Under the pieces are notes generated by a model. The model worked only from the letters and a program-made list of their open reading frames with translations. It searched no databases and was not told the origin of the DNA. This document shows, one piece after another, positions 1-6,680 of a stretch of DNA of 7,368 bases. Positions within the stretch are counted from its first letter, which is position 1; every line of letters starts with the position of its first letter. The position numbers and the translations under genes are program-made. Source of the DNA: an uncultured Bacillota bacterium (GTDB lineage: Bacteria > Bacillota_I > Bacilli_A > RF39 > UBA660); NCBI GenBank assembly GCA_948466105.1, contig CAOJZR010000029.1, positions 1 to 7,368 of the forward strand, in the 5' to 3' direction.

Positions 1-19
1 ATCAAATTTATTTATATAT

Positions 20-52
20 GAAAAGACCGTTGAATATATTTGTCAACAGTCT
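20..52 (-). terminator. Intrinsic terminator after the 177-aa gene
   Basis: The minus-strand RNA forms a 10-bp stem (AGACUGUUGA pairing with UCAACGGUCU, positions 52-43 and 33-24) around a 9-nt loop, followed by a short U run (UUUUC). The stem starts 17 nt after the stop codon at 70-72. One position (28/48) is a G·U wobble in the minus-strand RNA but would be a C·A mismatch in plus-strand RNA, which supports a minus-strand terminator. The U run is short, so efficiency is uncertain. Confidence 0.75.
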
Positions 53-69
53 GAAATAACTATATTATA

Positions 70-603
70 TTAGTTATTTTTTGTAAATGTTTTATGATTT
101 GTATAATAGTCTTTAAACTCTTTATAAAGCTTCAAGAATATTTCTTTAGTTGAAACTATTTCATGCTTATAATTAATACGCAATATTGCACCATCTGGGA
201 TGTCTATTATTCTAACTGATGTTAATCCATCATTTAATTTAGGAGTATGTTTCCTACTATAATGAATAATAGAGTTATCATCATCTAATGTTTTTCTCCA
301 ACCTTTAATTTCTTCACTACCATCTGATGTTAATATAACATCAACTAAATAAATTATAAAAGGTTCAACAATTCTATTTATATCTTCTTCTTTACCAATC
401 ATTAGACATAAAAAATTGAAACGATCCTCAGTAGACATATCACTAATAACTAAATTAGGTTTATCTAGCTCTGCGATTTTCTCTGCTATATATTCCCCTA
501 ACATAGCATCAAAAAAAGCAATTGGATTTTCACCATCAGAATATCCTCTTAATTTTTCTTGCATTTTTATTGTAATATCAAACGTTTGTAGTTTATCAAT
601 CAC
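70..603 (-). CDS. Hypothetical protein, 177 aa, GTG start
   Basis: I do not recognise this protein. It is a mixed, fairly charged soluble protein with no signal peptide. The only hydrophobic stretch (about residues 78-91, PFIIYLVDVI) contains acidic residues and is unlikely to cross a membrane, so the protein is probably cytoplasmic. The N-terminal half looks helical (IAEKIAEL, about residues 39-46), the centre has an acidic patch (TLDDDN, 105-110), and the last 25 residues are rich in Lys, Tyr and Asn. An open frame extends upstream to 723, but I chose the GTG at 603. It has a strong SD (AAGGGGGGTGA, 609-619) at correct spacing, and a good promoter at 631-659 whose transcript would begin inside the longer frame. 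The extra 40 residues come from A/T runs that look non-coding. It appears to be a single-gene transcript ended by the stem-loop at 20-52. Confidence 0.8.
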   Translation of the reverse strand: MIDKLQTFDITIKMQEKLRGYSDGENPIAFFDAMLGEYIAEKIAELDKPNLVISDMSTEDRFNFLCLMIGKEEDINRIVEPFIIYLVDVILTSDGSEEIKGWRKTLDDDNSIIHYSRKHTPKLNDGLTSVRIIDIPDGAILRINYKHEIVSTKEIFLKLYKEFKDYYTNHKTFTKNN

Positions 604-608
604 TATAT

Positions 609-619
609 TCACCCCCCTT
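609..619 (-). promoter_or_regulatory. SD that fixes the GTG start at 603
   Basis: AAGGGGGGTGA on the minus strand is close to the consensus AAGGAGGTGA, 5 nt before the GTG at 603-601. It contains a run of six G in an otherwise AT-rich neighbourhood. It is the main reason for preferring the 177-aa product over the 217-aa reading. Confidence 0.75.
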
Positions 620-630
620 GAATGAGGTTT

Positions 631-659
631 ATTATAGCACAACATTTTACTTTTGGCTA
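631..659 (-). promoter_or_regulatory. Extended -10 promoter of the 177-aa gene
   Basis: On the minus strand a perfect TATAAT (636-631) is preceded by TGC, giving an extended -10 (TGCTATAAT). A weaker -35-like TAGCCA (659-654, 4 of 6 matches to TTGACA) lies 17 bp upstream. Transcription would start near 624, leaving a leader of about 20 nt that contains the SD. This is a vegetative sigma-A type promoter. Confidence 0.7.
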
Positions 660-660
660 C

Positions 661-705
661 AAAAAAATGAAAAAAAATGTATTTTTTTCCATTTTTTTCA
701 TTTTC
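661..705 (-). terminator. Possible AT-rich terminator after the 440-aa gene
   Basis: In minus-strand RNA the segments 704-690 and 679-664 pair over about 15 bp with one bulged base, around a 10-nt loop. The 3' arm runs into seven consecutive U (667-661). The stem has only about two G-C pairs, so it is weak. Its position, between the stop of the 440-aa gene and the promoter of the next gene, is right for a terminator. Confidence 0.4.
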
Positions 706-712
706 TATCGTT

Positions 713-738
713 TTTTTTAGCATTCAAAGGCTAAAAAA
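713..738. repeat. Perfect 9-bp inverted repeat over the 440-aa gene's stop
   Basis: TTTTTTAGC (713-721) and GCTAAAAAA (730-738) are perfect inverted copies around an 8-nt loop. The right arm includes the stop codon (731-733) of the upstream gene. On the minus strand no U run follows, so it is not a canonical terminator alone. It may protect the 3' end of the mRNA or act with the stem-loop at 661-705. Confidence 0.5.
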
Positions 739-2053
739 TGTTATTTTCTTCTTCATTTAGACCAAATAATTCATTAATATTATTAATAAGTTCAGCTAAA
801 CCTTTTGTAGCCATTAATTTATTAGATATTTCCTCAGCTTCACTACTAGACAATTCTTCATAATTAATATTATCACTCACATCTAAATCGTTAAATTCAA
901 CATTAGAGGCAATTGAATAATTCGTCATCAACTTAATATTCAAAATATTTTGCATATTTAATTCTAAATTAATGGTTCTTTCATTATCACTTTTTTTATC
1001 TATATTTATAGAACCAATTATCATATCAATACCATTTTGACCTATTGCTAAATCGTATTTATTACTATCTGTTTTTGTCAATGCAAGATTAACAATAGTA
1101 TTATTACTTTCTACATCTAAAGCAAACTTAACAATGTCATTTGTTAAACCTTTTGTATAAATTGAGAATATAATTTCAGTATTATTTAAGCTAACATCCT
1201 CAGACATACTAGCTTTTAAACTTTCTTTAAGATTCTCTTTAGAATCACCACTTAATTTACTTACCGCTTCTATAAACTTATCATCATCAAGTAAAGCATT
1301 GCTAAACTTTTTAAATATTCTTCCATAACTTTCATTATTTATAACTAAACTATTTTTTGTTGTTTTCACTTCTTTACCATTAATTTTAATAGTTTCGGTG
1401 CTAGTTTTAAAATCGTCATTAGTTACAGACTTATTAAGAGCTTTTTCAACACTTTGTAAAATAGTCTTGATATCTTCATTATTATTGCTATTACTAAATA
1501 AATTGTCATAACCTTCAATATCAGATACCAAATACTTATCATATACATCTTTTAATAACACATAAGCTTTACTATCCTTAGTATACATAGATAAGGCTAT
1601 TAAATCTTCATTTTTATATTTAGAAGATAAATCTAGCATCATTCGTTTATCCTTATAATCAACTTTATATTCATAATCCATAGTTATACCATTAAAAATA
1701 TCTAATATATCTTTGACACTAGCATCATTAACAGATATATCATAACTAAATGAACCTTTACCACCTATGGTTTCCAAATTATTAGTACTCATATTTTGAT
1801 AAAGATATGCAAAGCCTTCTGAAACAAATTTATTAAATATTTTTTTAGGATTTTTAGTTAGCCAAAAGCCACCTATACCTAAAATGGTTACTAAAACTAA
1901 TACAACTGGTAAAATAAATTTTATTTTAGAAATTTTATTATTGTTATCAAAAGAACCATTTGTAAAAGCCTCTTGAGCAAAAGCATTTGCTTTAGTGTTT
2001 ATTTCTTGTTGATTAGAAACATTATTAGTTTCCTTATTTTCATTACTATTCAT
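731..2053 (-). CDS. Single-pass membrane protein, unknown function, 440 aa
   Basis: The first ~40 residues are polar, rich in Asn, Gln and Glu, and precede a single transmembrane helix at about 46-66 (core LPVVLVLVTILGIGGFWL). A Lys-rich flank (KNPKK, 67-71) follows. The remaining ~370 residues are probably outside the cell and alternate short charged turns with hydrophobic-polar strands (for example TEIIFSIYTKGL, YDLAIGQNGIDMIIGSI). That pattern suggests a large beta-sheet domain of the LolA/LppX-like kind, but I see no diagnostic motif and assign no family. The tail is acidic (NELFGLNEEENN). No catalytic residues or cysteines stand out. The ATG at 2053 has a strong SD (GGAGGAG, 2062-2068) at 8 nt. 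The 75-nt gap upstream holds a probable promoter, so it may be transcribed apart from the acyltransferase genes. A sensor or lipid-binding envelope role is only a guess. Confidence 0.85.
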   Translation of the reverse strand: MNSNENKETNNVSNQQEINTKANAFAQEAFTNGSFDNNNKISKIKFILPVVLVLVTILGIGGFWLTKNPKKIFNKFVSEGFAYLYQNMSTNNLETIGGKGSFSYDISVNDASVKDILDIFNGITMDYEYKVDYKDKRMMLDLSSKYKNEDLIALSMYTKDSKAYVLLKDVYDKYLVSDIEGYDNLFSNSNNNEDIKTILQSVEKALNKSVTNDDFKTSTETIKINGKEVKTTKNSLVINNESYGRIFKKFSNALLDDDKFIEAVSKLSGDSKENLKESLKASMSEDVSLNNTEIIFSIYTKGLTNDIVKFALDVESNNTIVNLALTKTDSNKYDLAIGQNGIDMIIGSINIDKKSDNERTINLELNMQNILNIKLMTNYSIASNVEFNDLDVSDNINYEELSSSEAEEISNKLMATKGLAELINNINELFGLNEEENNIF

Positions 2054-2061
2054 AACTACAA

Positions 2062-2114
2062 CTCCTCCACTATTAATCTATTCTAAGATTACCAAATATT
2101 AAACACTTAGTCAA
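2062..2114 (-). promoter_or_regulatory. Probable promoter and SD of the 440-aa gene
   Basis: On the minus strand TTGACT (2114-2109, 5 of 6 to the -35 consensus) is followed after 17 bp by TAATCT (2091-2086). That matches only three of six -10 positions, but they are the first T, second A and last T, and it carries an upstream TG (TGGTAATCT). A better -10-like TAGAAT lies at 2085-2080 but is 23 bp from the -35. The SD GGAGGAG ends at 2062, 8 nt before the ATG. Confidence 0.5.
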
Positions 2115-2128
2115 CGATTTTTATAACA

Positions 2129-3181
2129 TTACTTTAATATATAACTATTATTAACAATAAGAGTACTATATAAAAACAAAACATCTTTATCAGTAAAATC
2201 AACATATTTACTAACTAAATCCATACTAATATATCTAAGATCAATTAATGTTATTTTTTTATAATAAGGAAGCAAAAGAGGCGCTAAACTACTAGCAAAA
2301 GAATCTCTAAAAATAATTAACTCATTATCATTATTCGGCATAGTATTTTCTAATTCAATAAAGCCACTTGGACCACTTAAAAAAACGTTATACGCATCAC
2401 TAGATGATAATGCTTCTAATTTATAGACATAATTATCATTGTATTCTAAATGTTTAACATGCGCTTGTGTTAAAATCTCATTAGTTAAATAAACGAGATG
2501 TTCTTTAGTATGGAAGGGAACTTTATAATAAGAGGATCCATAAAAAGAATCATAAACATTTTCTTGATAATTAATAGAACGTGAAGAAAAGCCAAAGTAT
2601 GGACTTATTCTATCTATAATTTTAAAATAAGAAGGTTGTTTAAGATGAATATCTGTTTTATAATAATCATTTATTGTAACTAAATCTCTTATATTAATAC
2701 CATCTACTTCTAATTCTTTATCTAATAAATTAAAAAGCGCATCATAGTTGATAGTTAAATACTTATATCCGTCTAAAAAATAACTTTTATCAGGTATAAT
2801 CGCATAAAAGCAATTACTTTTTTCTAAGTAAGTCGCTTTTATATGGTTTAATTTATTAATAAAATTGTAGATGCTTTTCTCATCTAGCGGATATAACTTT
2901 TCAAAAATATAATCATCCTTTAAATATACTTTTTTGTATTCGCTATTTTTTAAAATATAACGATTAAAAATATTACTTAGTGTTAACAATTGATTTCTAA
3001 ATGGTAATTGATCAGTTAAATACTTATCTAAATTTTGACTAAAATCTTCTTTTAAAGTCGAAATAGAAGTCAATTTTCGTCTTTCTACTAATGAAATATC
3101 TTGATCTTTTATTATTAATCCTAATAAAGCAATACCAAAGATAATAATGGTAAAAAATATTGTTATAACTTTTTCTTTCAT
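2129..3181 (-). CDS. DHHW/AlgX-AlgJ-like SGNH protein, partner of MBOAT
   Basis: This is a 350-aa protein with an N-terminal membrane anchor (about residues 5-25, hydrophobic IIIFGIALLGLII) and an extracytoplasmic domain. It has the layout of the DHHW and AlgJ/AlgX proteins that accompany MBOAT acyltransferases: an early LPFRNQL segment (about 59-65), a D-x-H pair in KTDIHLK (D177 and H179), and RDSF near the C-terminus (S294). In AlgX and AlgJ these positions form the Ser-His-Asp triad of an SGNH-type O-acetyltransferase, so the triad appears intact. The family's HHW is changed to IHL, and the usual T-x-x-G after it is missing, so it is a divergent member. The ATG at 3181 lies 2 nt after the MBOAT stop with a weak SD (AGG, 8 nt). 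An in-frame TTG at 3187 would give two more residues and a 4-nt overlap. The probable role is to transfer acetyl groups to an exported glycan. Confidence 0.8.
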   Translation of the reverse strand: MKEKVITIFFTIIIFGIALLGLIIKDQDISLVERRKLTSISTLKEDFSQNLDKYLTDQLPFRNQLLTLSNIFNRYILKNSEYKKVYLKDDYIFEKLYPLDEKSIYNFINKLNHIKATYLEKSNCFYAIIPDKSYFLDGYKYLTINYDALFNLLDKELEVDGINIRDLVTINDYYKTDIHLKQPSYFKIIDRISPYFGFSSRSINYQENVYDSFYGSSYYKVPFHTKEHLVYLTNEILTQAHVKHLEYNDNYVYKLEALSSSDAYNVFLSGPSGFIELENTMPNNDNELIIFRDSFASSLAPLLLPYYKKITLIDLRYISMDLVSKYVDFTDKDVLFLYSTLIVNNSYILK

Positions 3182-3183
3182 AT

Positions 3184-4560
3184 TCAAAACCTAAAGTAAA
3201 TGAAAGGATTAAAAGAACTAGAAACAATACTAGCGATTACTAAAATAAATATTACAAAAACATATGCAACTTCAATCCCATCAATTACTGTTTTTAATGT
3301 TCCTTTCTTTAAAATATTTAGTTTATCTTTTAAATATGGACTAATACCTATTAAAGCTACTAATATTAAAATAAAATTATTACTTAAAAAATAAATACTT
3401 TCTTTATTAACAAGTGGTGTTGCGATACCCAATAAACCCTTTAAAAAAATGCCAATACTTTTTATATCTTCTATACTAAAGATAACAAAACTAATTAAAA
3501 CAATTATAAAAGTATATATATGTGAAATAATTCCTTTCTTTAAATAGCGTTTTAAAACAAATTTTTCTAGAAGCAAAAATACAAAAAAATAAAGACCCCA
3601 TATAATAAAATTCCAACTAGCTCCATGCCACAAACCAGTTAATAGCCAAACAATAAAAATATTTCTAATATTTTTCTTTAAAGAACATCTATTACCACCT
3701 AAGGGAATATAAACATAATCTTTAAAAAAACTAGATAAAGACATATGCCATCTACGCCAAAAATCTGTAATAGAAGAAGCTATCAATGGATAATTAAAGT
3801 TTTCTTTAAAAGAAAAACCAAACATTTTTCCTAAACCAATAGCCATATCAGAATATCCAGAAAAATCATAATAGATTTGTAAAGTAAAACCTATAGCTAC
3901 TAGTAAATACGATAAAGCAGACATGTTAGCAGCTAATATGTTTGTATACATATGATAAATAGTATCAGCAATTAAAACTTTTTTAGCAAGGCCAATAATA
4001 AAACGGGTAACACCACTACTAAAAAGTTTTAAAGTTTCATTACGCTTATTTAACTGTGCAACAACATCTTTATATCTTACAATTGGTCCAGCTATTAATT
4101 GCGGAAAAAGAGTAATATATGTTGCATATGTAAAAAAGTTAGTTTGCGCTTTCACATCTTTTCGATAAACATCGATTAAATAACTAAGATTTTGAAAAGT
4201 AAAAAAACTTATCCCTAAAGGTAATATAATATTTAATGTAACACTATTAAAATTAAATATATTAATAAATGTTTCTAAAAAGAAATTAATATATTTATAA
4301 TAAAATAACAACCCAATATTTAAAAATAAACCAATATTTAAAAAAAATTTACTTTTATGCTTTTCTATCAATATTCCTAATATATAATTTATAAAACAAG
4401 TACCAAGAAGTAATATTACATATCTTTTATCACCCATATAATAAAAAAAGATGCTGAATAATAGTAAGATATAGTTTCGACTTTTCTTAGGTGAAAGAAA
4501 GTAAACTAATAATAATAATGGCAAAAAAAAGAAAAGAAAACTAATACTTGAGAATACCAT
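3184..4560 (-). CDS. MBOAT family membrane O-acyltransferase (AlgI/DltB class)
   Basis: This 458-aa polytopic protein has about ten hydrophobic segments and is of normal length for the AlgI/DltB branch. Hallmarks visible are PLGISFFTFQNLSYLIDVYR (114-133), AGPIVRY (157-163), the core IYYDFSGYSDMAIGLGKMFG (229-248), and DFWRRWHMSLSSFFKDYVYI (266-285) containing H272. LLTGLWHGASWNFIIWG (306-322) carries H312, which matches the conserved catalytic histidine of the family. It ends in the typical NPFIYFRF. Such proteins pass acyl groups from a cytoplasmic donor through a central channel to an extracellular acceptor or partner. The SGNH gene directly downstream points to O-acetylation of a surface or secreted polysaccharide. 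D-alanylation is less likely because no dltA or dltC is seen here. The ATG follows the lipoprotein stop by 9 nt, and its SD (AGGA, 4568-4571) overlaps that stop codon, so translation is probably coupled. The glycan substrate cannot be read from the sequence. Confidence 0.93.
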   Translation of the reverse strand: MVFSSISFLFFFLPLLLLVYFLSPKKSRNYILLLFSIFFYYMGDKRYVILLLGTCFINYILGILIEKHKSKFFLNIGLFLNIGLLFYYKYINFFLETFINIFNFNSVTLNIILPLGISFFTFQNLSYLIDVYRKDVKAQTNFFTYATYITLFPQLIAGPIVRYKDVVAQLNKRNETLKLFSSGVTRFIIGLAKKVLIADTIYHMYTNILAANMSALSYLLVAIGFTLQIYYDFSGYSDMAIGLGKMFGFSFKENFNYPLIASSITDFWRRWHMSLSSFFKDYVYIPLGGNRCSLKKNIRNIFIVWLLTGLWHGASWNFIIWGLYFFVFLLLEKFVLKRYLKKGIISHIYTFIIVLISFVIFSIEDIKSIGIFLKGLLGIATPLVNKESIYFLSNNFILILVALIGISPYLKDKLNILKKGTLKTVIDGIEVAYVFVIFILVIASIVSSSFNPFIYFRF

Positions 4561-4569
4561 TTTCTTATC

Positions 4570-5034
4570 CTAGTTTAAATTTTCAAAATTTTCTTTTATT
4601 TTAGGTGCAAGTTCATTAGCCATTATCAAAACTACCAAATCACCTTTAGATAAAACATAAGTGTTTTCTGCTTCAACACAAACCCATTTGCGTGGATCAG
4701 CATTTTTCTTGATTTCTTCTACTGCTTGACTTGCGTCTTTAGCATCTTCTAGTCTAATCAAAACAACTGAATGTGCCATAGCTGTTACACCTTCACTTGC
4801 AATTGCTTCTTTATATTTAACATCAGCAAAAGCATAATATTTAAAGTTCTCATCATTTAAGGTAATATTATCTAACATCATTGGTAATTCATCTTCATTT
4901 ATACCTGCATATAATTTTTCCATTATTTCTGGTAAAGTACCTTCAATGTTTTTAGTTTGTTTACTTTTTTCACCACAACCTACTAGTAAAAAAGAAACTA
5001 CTAAAATACTAACTAAACATAAAACTTTTTTCAT
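4570..5034 (-). CDS. Small lipoprotein, DUF4358-like
   Basis: The 154-aa product begins with a classical lipoprotein signal: MKK, a hydrophobic core, and the lipobox LVGC with the lipidated cysteine at residue 20. The mature part is about 135 aa, probably anchored to the outer face of the membrane. It shows two alpha/beta-like halves, with strand-like AHSVVLIRLE (87-96), helix-like DASQAVEEIKK (100-110), then ADPRKWVCVEAE (112-123) and a hydrophobic strand GDLVVLIMAN (131-140). This outline resembles the small DUF4358-type lipoproteins of Firmicutes. That match is from memory and uncertain, and the family has no established function that I know of. It is the first gene after an extended -10 promoter and lies just upstream of the MBOAT and SGNH genes, so it may be an accessory of the acyltransferase. 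The ATG at 5034 has a moderate SD (GTGGATG). Confidence 0.82.
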   Translation of the reverse strand: MKKVLCLVSILVVSFLLVGCGEKSKQTKNIEGTLPEIMEKLYAGINEDELPMMLDNITLNDENFKYYAFADVKYKEAIASEGVTAMAHSVVLIRLEDAKDASQAVEEIKKNADPRKWVCVEAENTYVLSKGDLVVLIMANELAPKIKENFENLN

Positions 5035-5057
5035 ATATCATCCACTCTTTCTAAAAT

Positions 5058-5086
5058 ATTATATCATATAAAGATAAAAAAGAAAA
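5058..5086 (-). promoter_or_regulatory. Extended -10 promoter of the lipoprotein-MBOAT-SGNH operon
   Basis: On the minus strand a perfect TATAAT (5063-5058) is preceded by TGA, an extended -10 (TGATATAAT). The -35 region at 17 bp (TTTTCT, 5086-5081) is poor, as extended -10 promoters tolerate. Transcription would start near 5051 and leave a leader of about 17 nt. I see no convincing terminator for ftsX before it, so read-through from ftsEX is also possible. Confidence 0.6.
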
Positions 5087-5098
5087 TAAATTTTAACT

Positions 5099-5998
5099 TT
5101 ATATTTTTAAATATTTACGAACCGCACGATAACTCCCTATCATACCTACAATCATTCCTAAAACAATTAAAATAAATGAGGTCCAATAAATAAATGGCTC
5201 TGGTTTAATTAAACGAATAAAAGGAGAAAATAGTTGACCATTAAAATGCTGATATAATGTAACATACCCATAAGTAGTAGTTAAAACTGGTAAAATAGCA
5301 CCAATAATACCTAAAATAAGACCTTCAAACATAAAAGGAATTTTGATATTCATATTACTTGCTCCTACTAAACGCATAATTTCAATTTCGCGTTTTCTAG
5401 AGAAAATAGTTATTTTTATAGTATTAGAAATTAGAAAAGCAGTAACAACAATTAAGGCTCCAACTGCCCCAATGCAGACATTTCTAATAATTTTAAAAAT
5501 TGATGCTAACTGCTCAACCATACCTTCTCCATATTTAACAACGCCAACATTTTCAATGCTTTCTATTTCTTTGGCCACTTTACCTATATAGTTGATATCA
5601 CTCACCTTTACTTGGTATGTATCTTGCAAAGGACTATCTTCTCTAGTCCAGTTCTGCATAATATTTTTATAAACATCACTTGATGACATCATATCTTTAG
5701 CAATGTCCATTTTATCTTTAAATTCAATTGTTTCAACATAGTCAATAGTATAAATTTCATCTTCAATTTGCTTAATACGTTCAGAAGTAATATCTACATC
5801 TAAAAAAGCTACAATAGTGACATCTTTTTCAACATTTCTAGAAAAATTATCAACATTATAAGATAACACAATTGATATAGCAACAACAATTAATGTTATA
5901 GTAATACATGATATAGAAGCTAAAGAAAGGGAAAAATTACGAAAAACACTTCTAAAAGAATCACGTATACTTCTTGTAATTATTCTAATTAGTCGCAT
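5099..5998 (-). CDS. ftsX: Cell-division ABC transporter permease-like protein FtsX
   Basis: The 299-aa length and layout match Gram-positive FtsX. A cytoplasmic N-terminus with basic residues (RSIRDSFRSVFRN) is followed by transmembrane helix 1 (about 24-46). An extracytoplasmic domain of about 120 residues (50-170) and three further helices (about 172-194, 222-247 and 271-292) come next. The coupling region SRKREIEIMRLVGASNMNIK (200-219) and FEGLILGIIGA (224-234) are typical FtsX permease motifs. FtsX does not transport. It relays the ATPase cycle of FtsE across the membrane to activate peptidoglycan hydrolases, PcsB in streptococci and CwlO in Bacillus. No hydrolase gene is in this window. 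The ATG at 5998 lies inside the end of ftsE (14-nt overlap), with an SD (AAAGGAA, 6008-6014) 9 nt upstream, so translation is coupled to ftsE. Confidence 0.95.
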   Translation of the reverse strand: MRLIRIITRSIRDSFRSVFRNFSLSLASISCITITLIVVAISIVLSYNVDNFSRNVEKDVTIVAFLDVDITSERIKQIEDEIYTIDYVETIEFKDKMDIAKDMMSSSDVYKNIMQNWTREDSPLQDTYQVKVSDINYIGKVAKEIESIENVGVVKYGEGMVEQLASIFKIIRNVCIGAVGALIVVTAFLISNTIKITIFSRKREIEIMRLVGASNMNIKIPFMFEGLILGIIGAILPVLTTTYGYVTLYQHFNGQLFSPFIRLIKPEPFIYWTSFILIVLGMIVGMIGSYRAVRKYLKI

Positions 5999-6680
5999 TT
6001 TTATATGTTCCTTTAGCGTAATCTTTTAATACTCGACCTGCATCTAATAAAATTACTCTTTTTTGCATTAATTCTACTATTTTCCTATCATGTGTAACCA
6101 TTATAATTGTTGTTCCCATCCTATTTATCGCCTCTAAAACTTCCATTATTTCCATACTTGTTTTTTCATCTAAATTACCAGTTGGTTCATCACAAATTAA
6201 AAGCTTTGGACCATTTACAATAGCTCTTGCAATAGCCACTCTTTGCTGTTCACCACCAGATAATTGATTTGGATAATTCTTGATTTTTCCTTTTAAACCA
6301 ACTAAATCTAAAACTTTTATAACCTTCGCATGAATTTCTGATTTAGGAGTTCCAAATATTTCAAGTGCGAAAGCAACATTTTCGTAAACTGTTGCGCGAT
6401 TTAAAAGTTTAAAATCTTGAAAAACAACGCCTATTTTTCTTCTTAATTTATAGACTTTGCGATTTCTTAATTTTGCAACATTCATTCCCCCAATAATAAT
6501 TTTACCACTATTTGGTTTTTCTTCTCGATAAAGCATTTTAATAAGGGTTGATTTACCACATCCTGTTGAACCTATAATAAAAACAAAATCGCCTTTTTCA
6601 ATAGATAAATTAAGATCATATATAGCGGTTACTCCCGTTTTATATGTCTTTTTTACATTAGACATTCTAATTAAATCCAT
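5985..6680 (-). CDS. ftsE: Cell-division ATP-binding protein FtsE
   Basis: This 231-aa ABC ATPase is complete, with all motifs intact: Walker A GSTGCGKST (37-45), Q-loop VFQDFKLL (86-93, Q88), signature LSGGEQQRVAIARA (140-153), Walker B LLICDEPTGNLD (160-171, catalytic E165) and H-loop VTHD (195-198, H197). The segment RATVYENVAFALEIFG (95-110) after the Q-loop is typical of FtsE rather than of the closely related LolD or MacB ATPases, and the overlapping ftsX confirms the identity. It is a cytoplasmic ATPase that pairs with FtsX to control cell-wall hydrolysis at division or during elongation. The ATG at 6680 follows the yitT stop with no gap. Its SD is a perfect GGAGGTGA inside the last codons of yitT. 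Confidence 0.96.
   Translation of the reverse strand: MDLIRMSNVKKTYKTGVTAIYDLNLSIEKGDFVFIIGSTGCGKSTLIKMLYREEKPNSGKIIIGGMNVAKLRNRKVYKLRRKIGVVFQDFKLLNRATVYENVAFALEIFGTPKSEIHAKVIKVLDLVGLKGKIKNYPNQLSGGEQQRVAIARAIVNGPKLLICDEPTGNLDEKTSMEIMEVLEAINRMGTTIIMVTHDRKIVELMQKRVILLDAGRVLKDYAKGTYKNATN

Noticed and set aside
416..625. Plus-strand open frame of 69 codons
   Set aside because: It lies opposite the well-supported 177-aa gene, shows no SD fitting its start, and has no recognisable content.
3039..3227. Minus-strand 62-codon frame across the MBOAT-SGNH junction
   Set aside because: It overlaps two recognisable genes in another frame. Its sequence is a frame-shifted reading of their membrane segments.
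3200..3394. Plus-strand 64-codon frame
   Set aside because: Antisense to the hydrophobic C-terminal part of the MBOAT gene. Hydrophobic codons often leave the opposite strand open.
3184..4560. DltB with D-alanylation function
   Set aside because: The MBOAT gene is of the same class, but no dltA or dltC is present, and the partner resembles DHHW/AlgX rather than DltD. O-acetylation fits better.
5064..5110. Terminator after ftsX
   Set aside because: The stretch is AT-rich with short A/T palindromes and a T-rich run, but there is no stem with meaningful G-C pairing.
5343..5591. Plus-strand 82-codon frame
   Set aside because: Antisense to ftsX, with no SD and no recognisable protein features.
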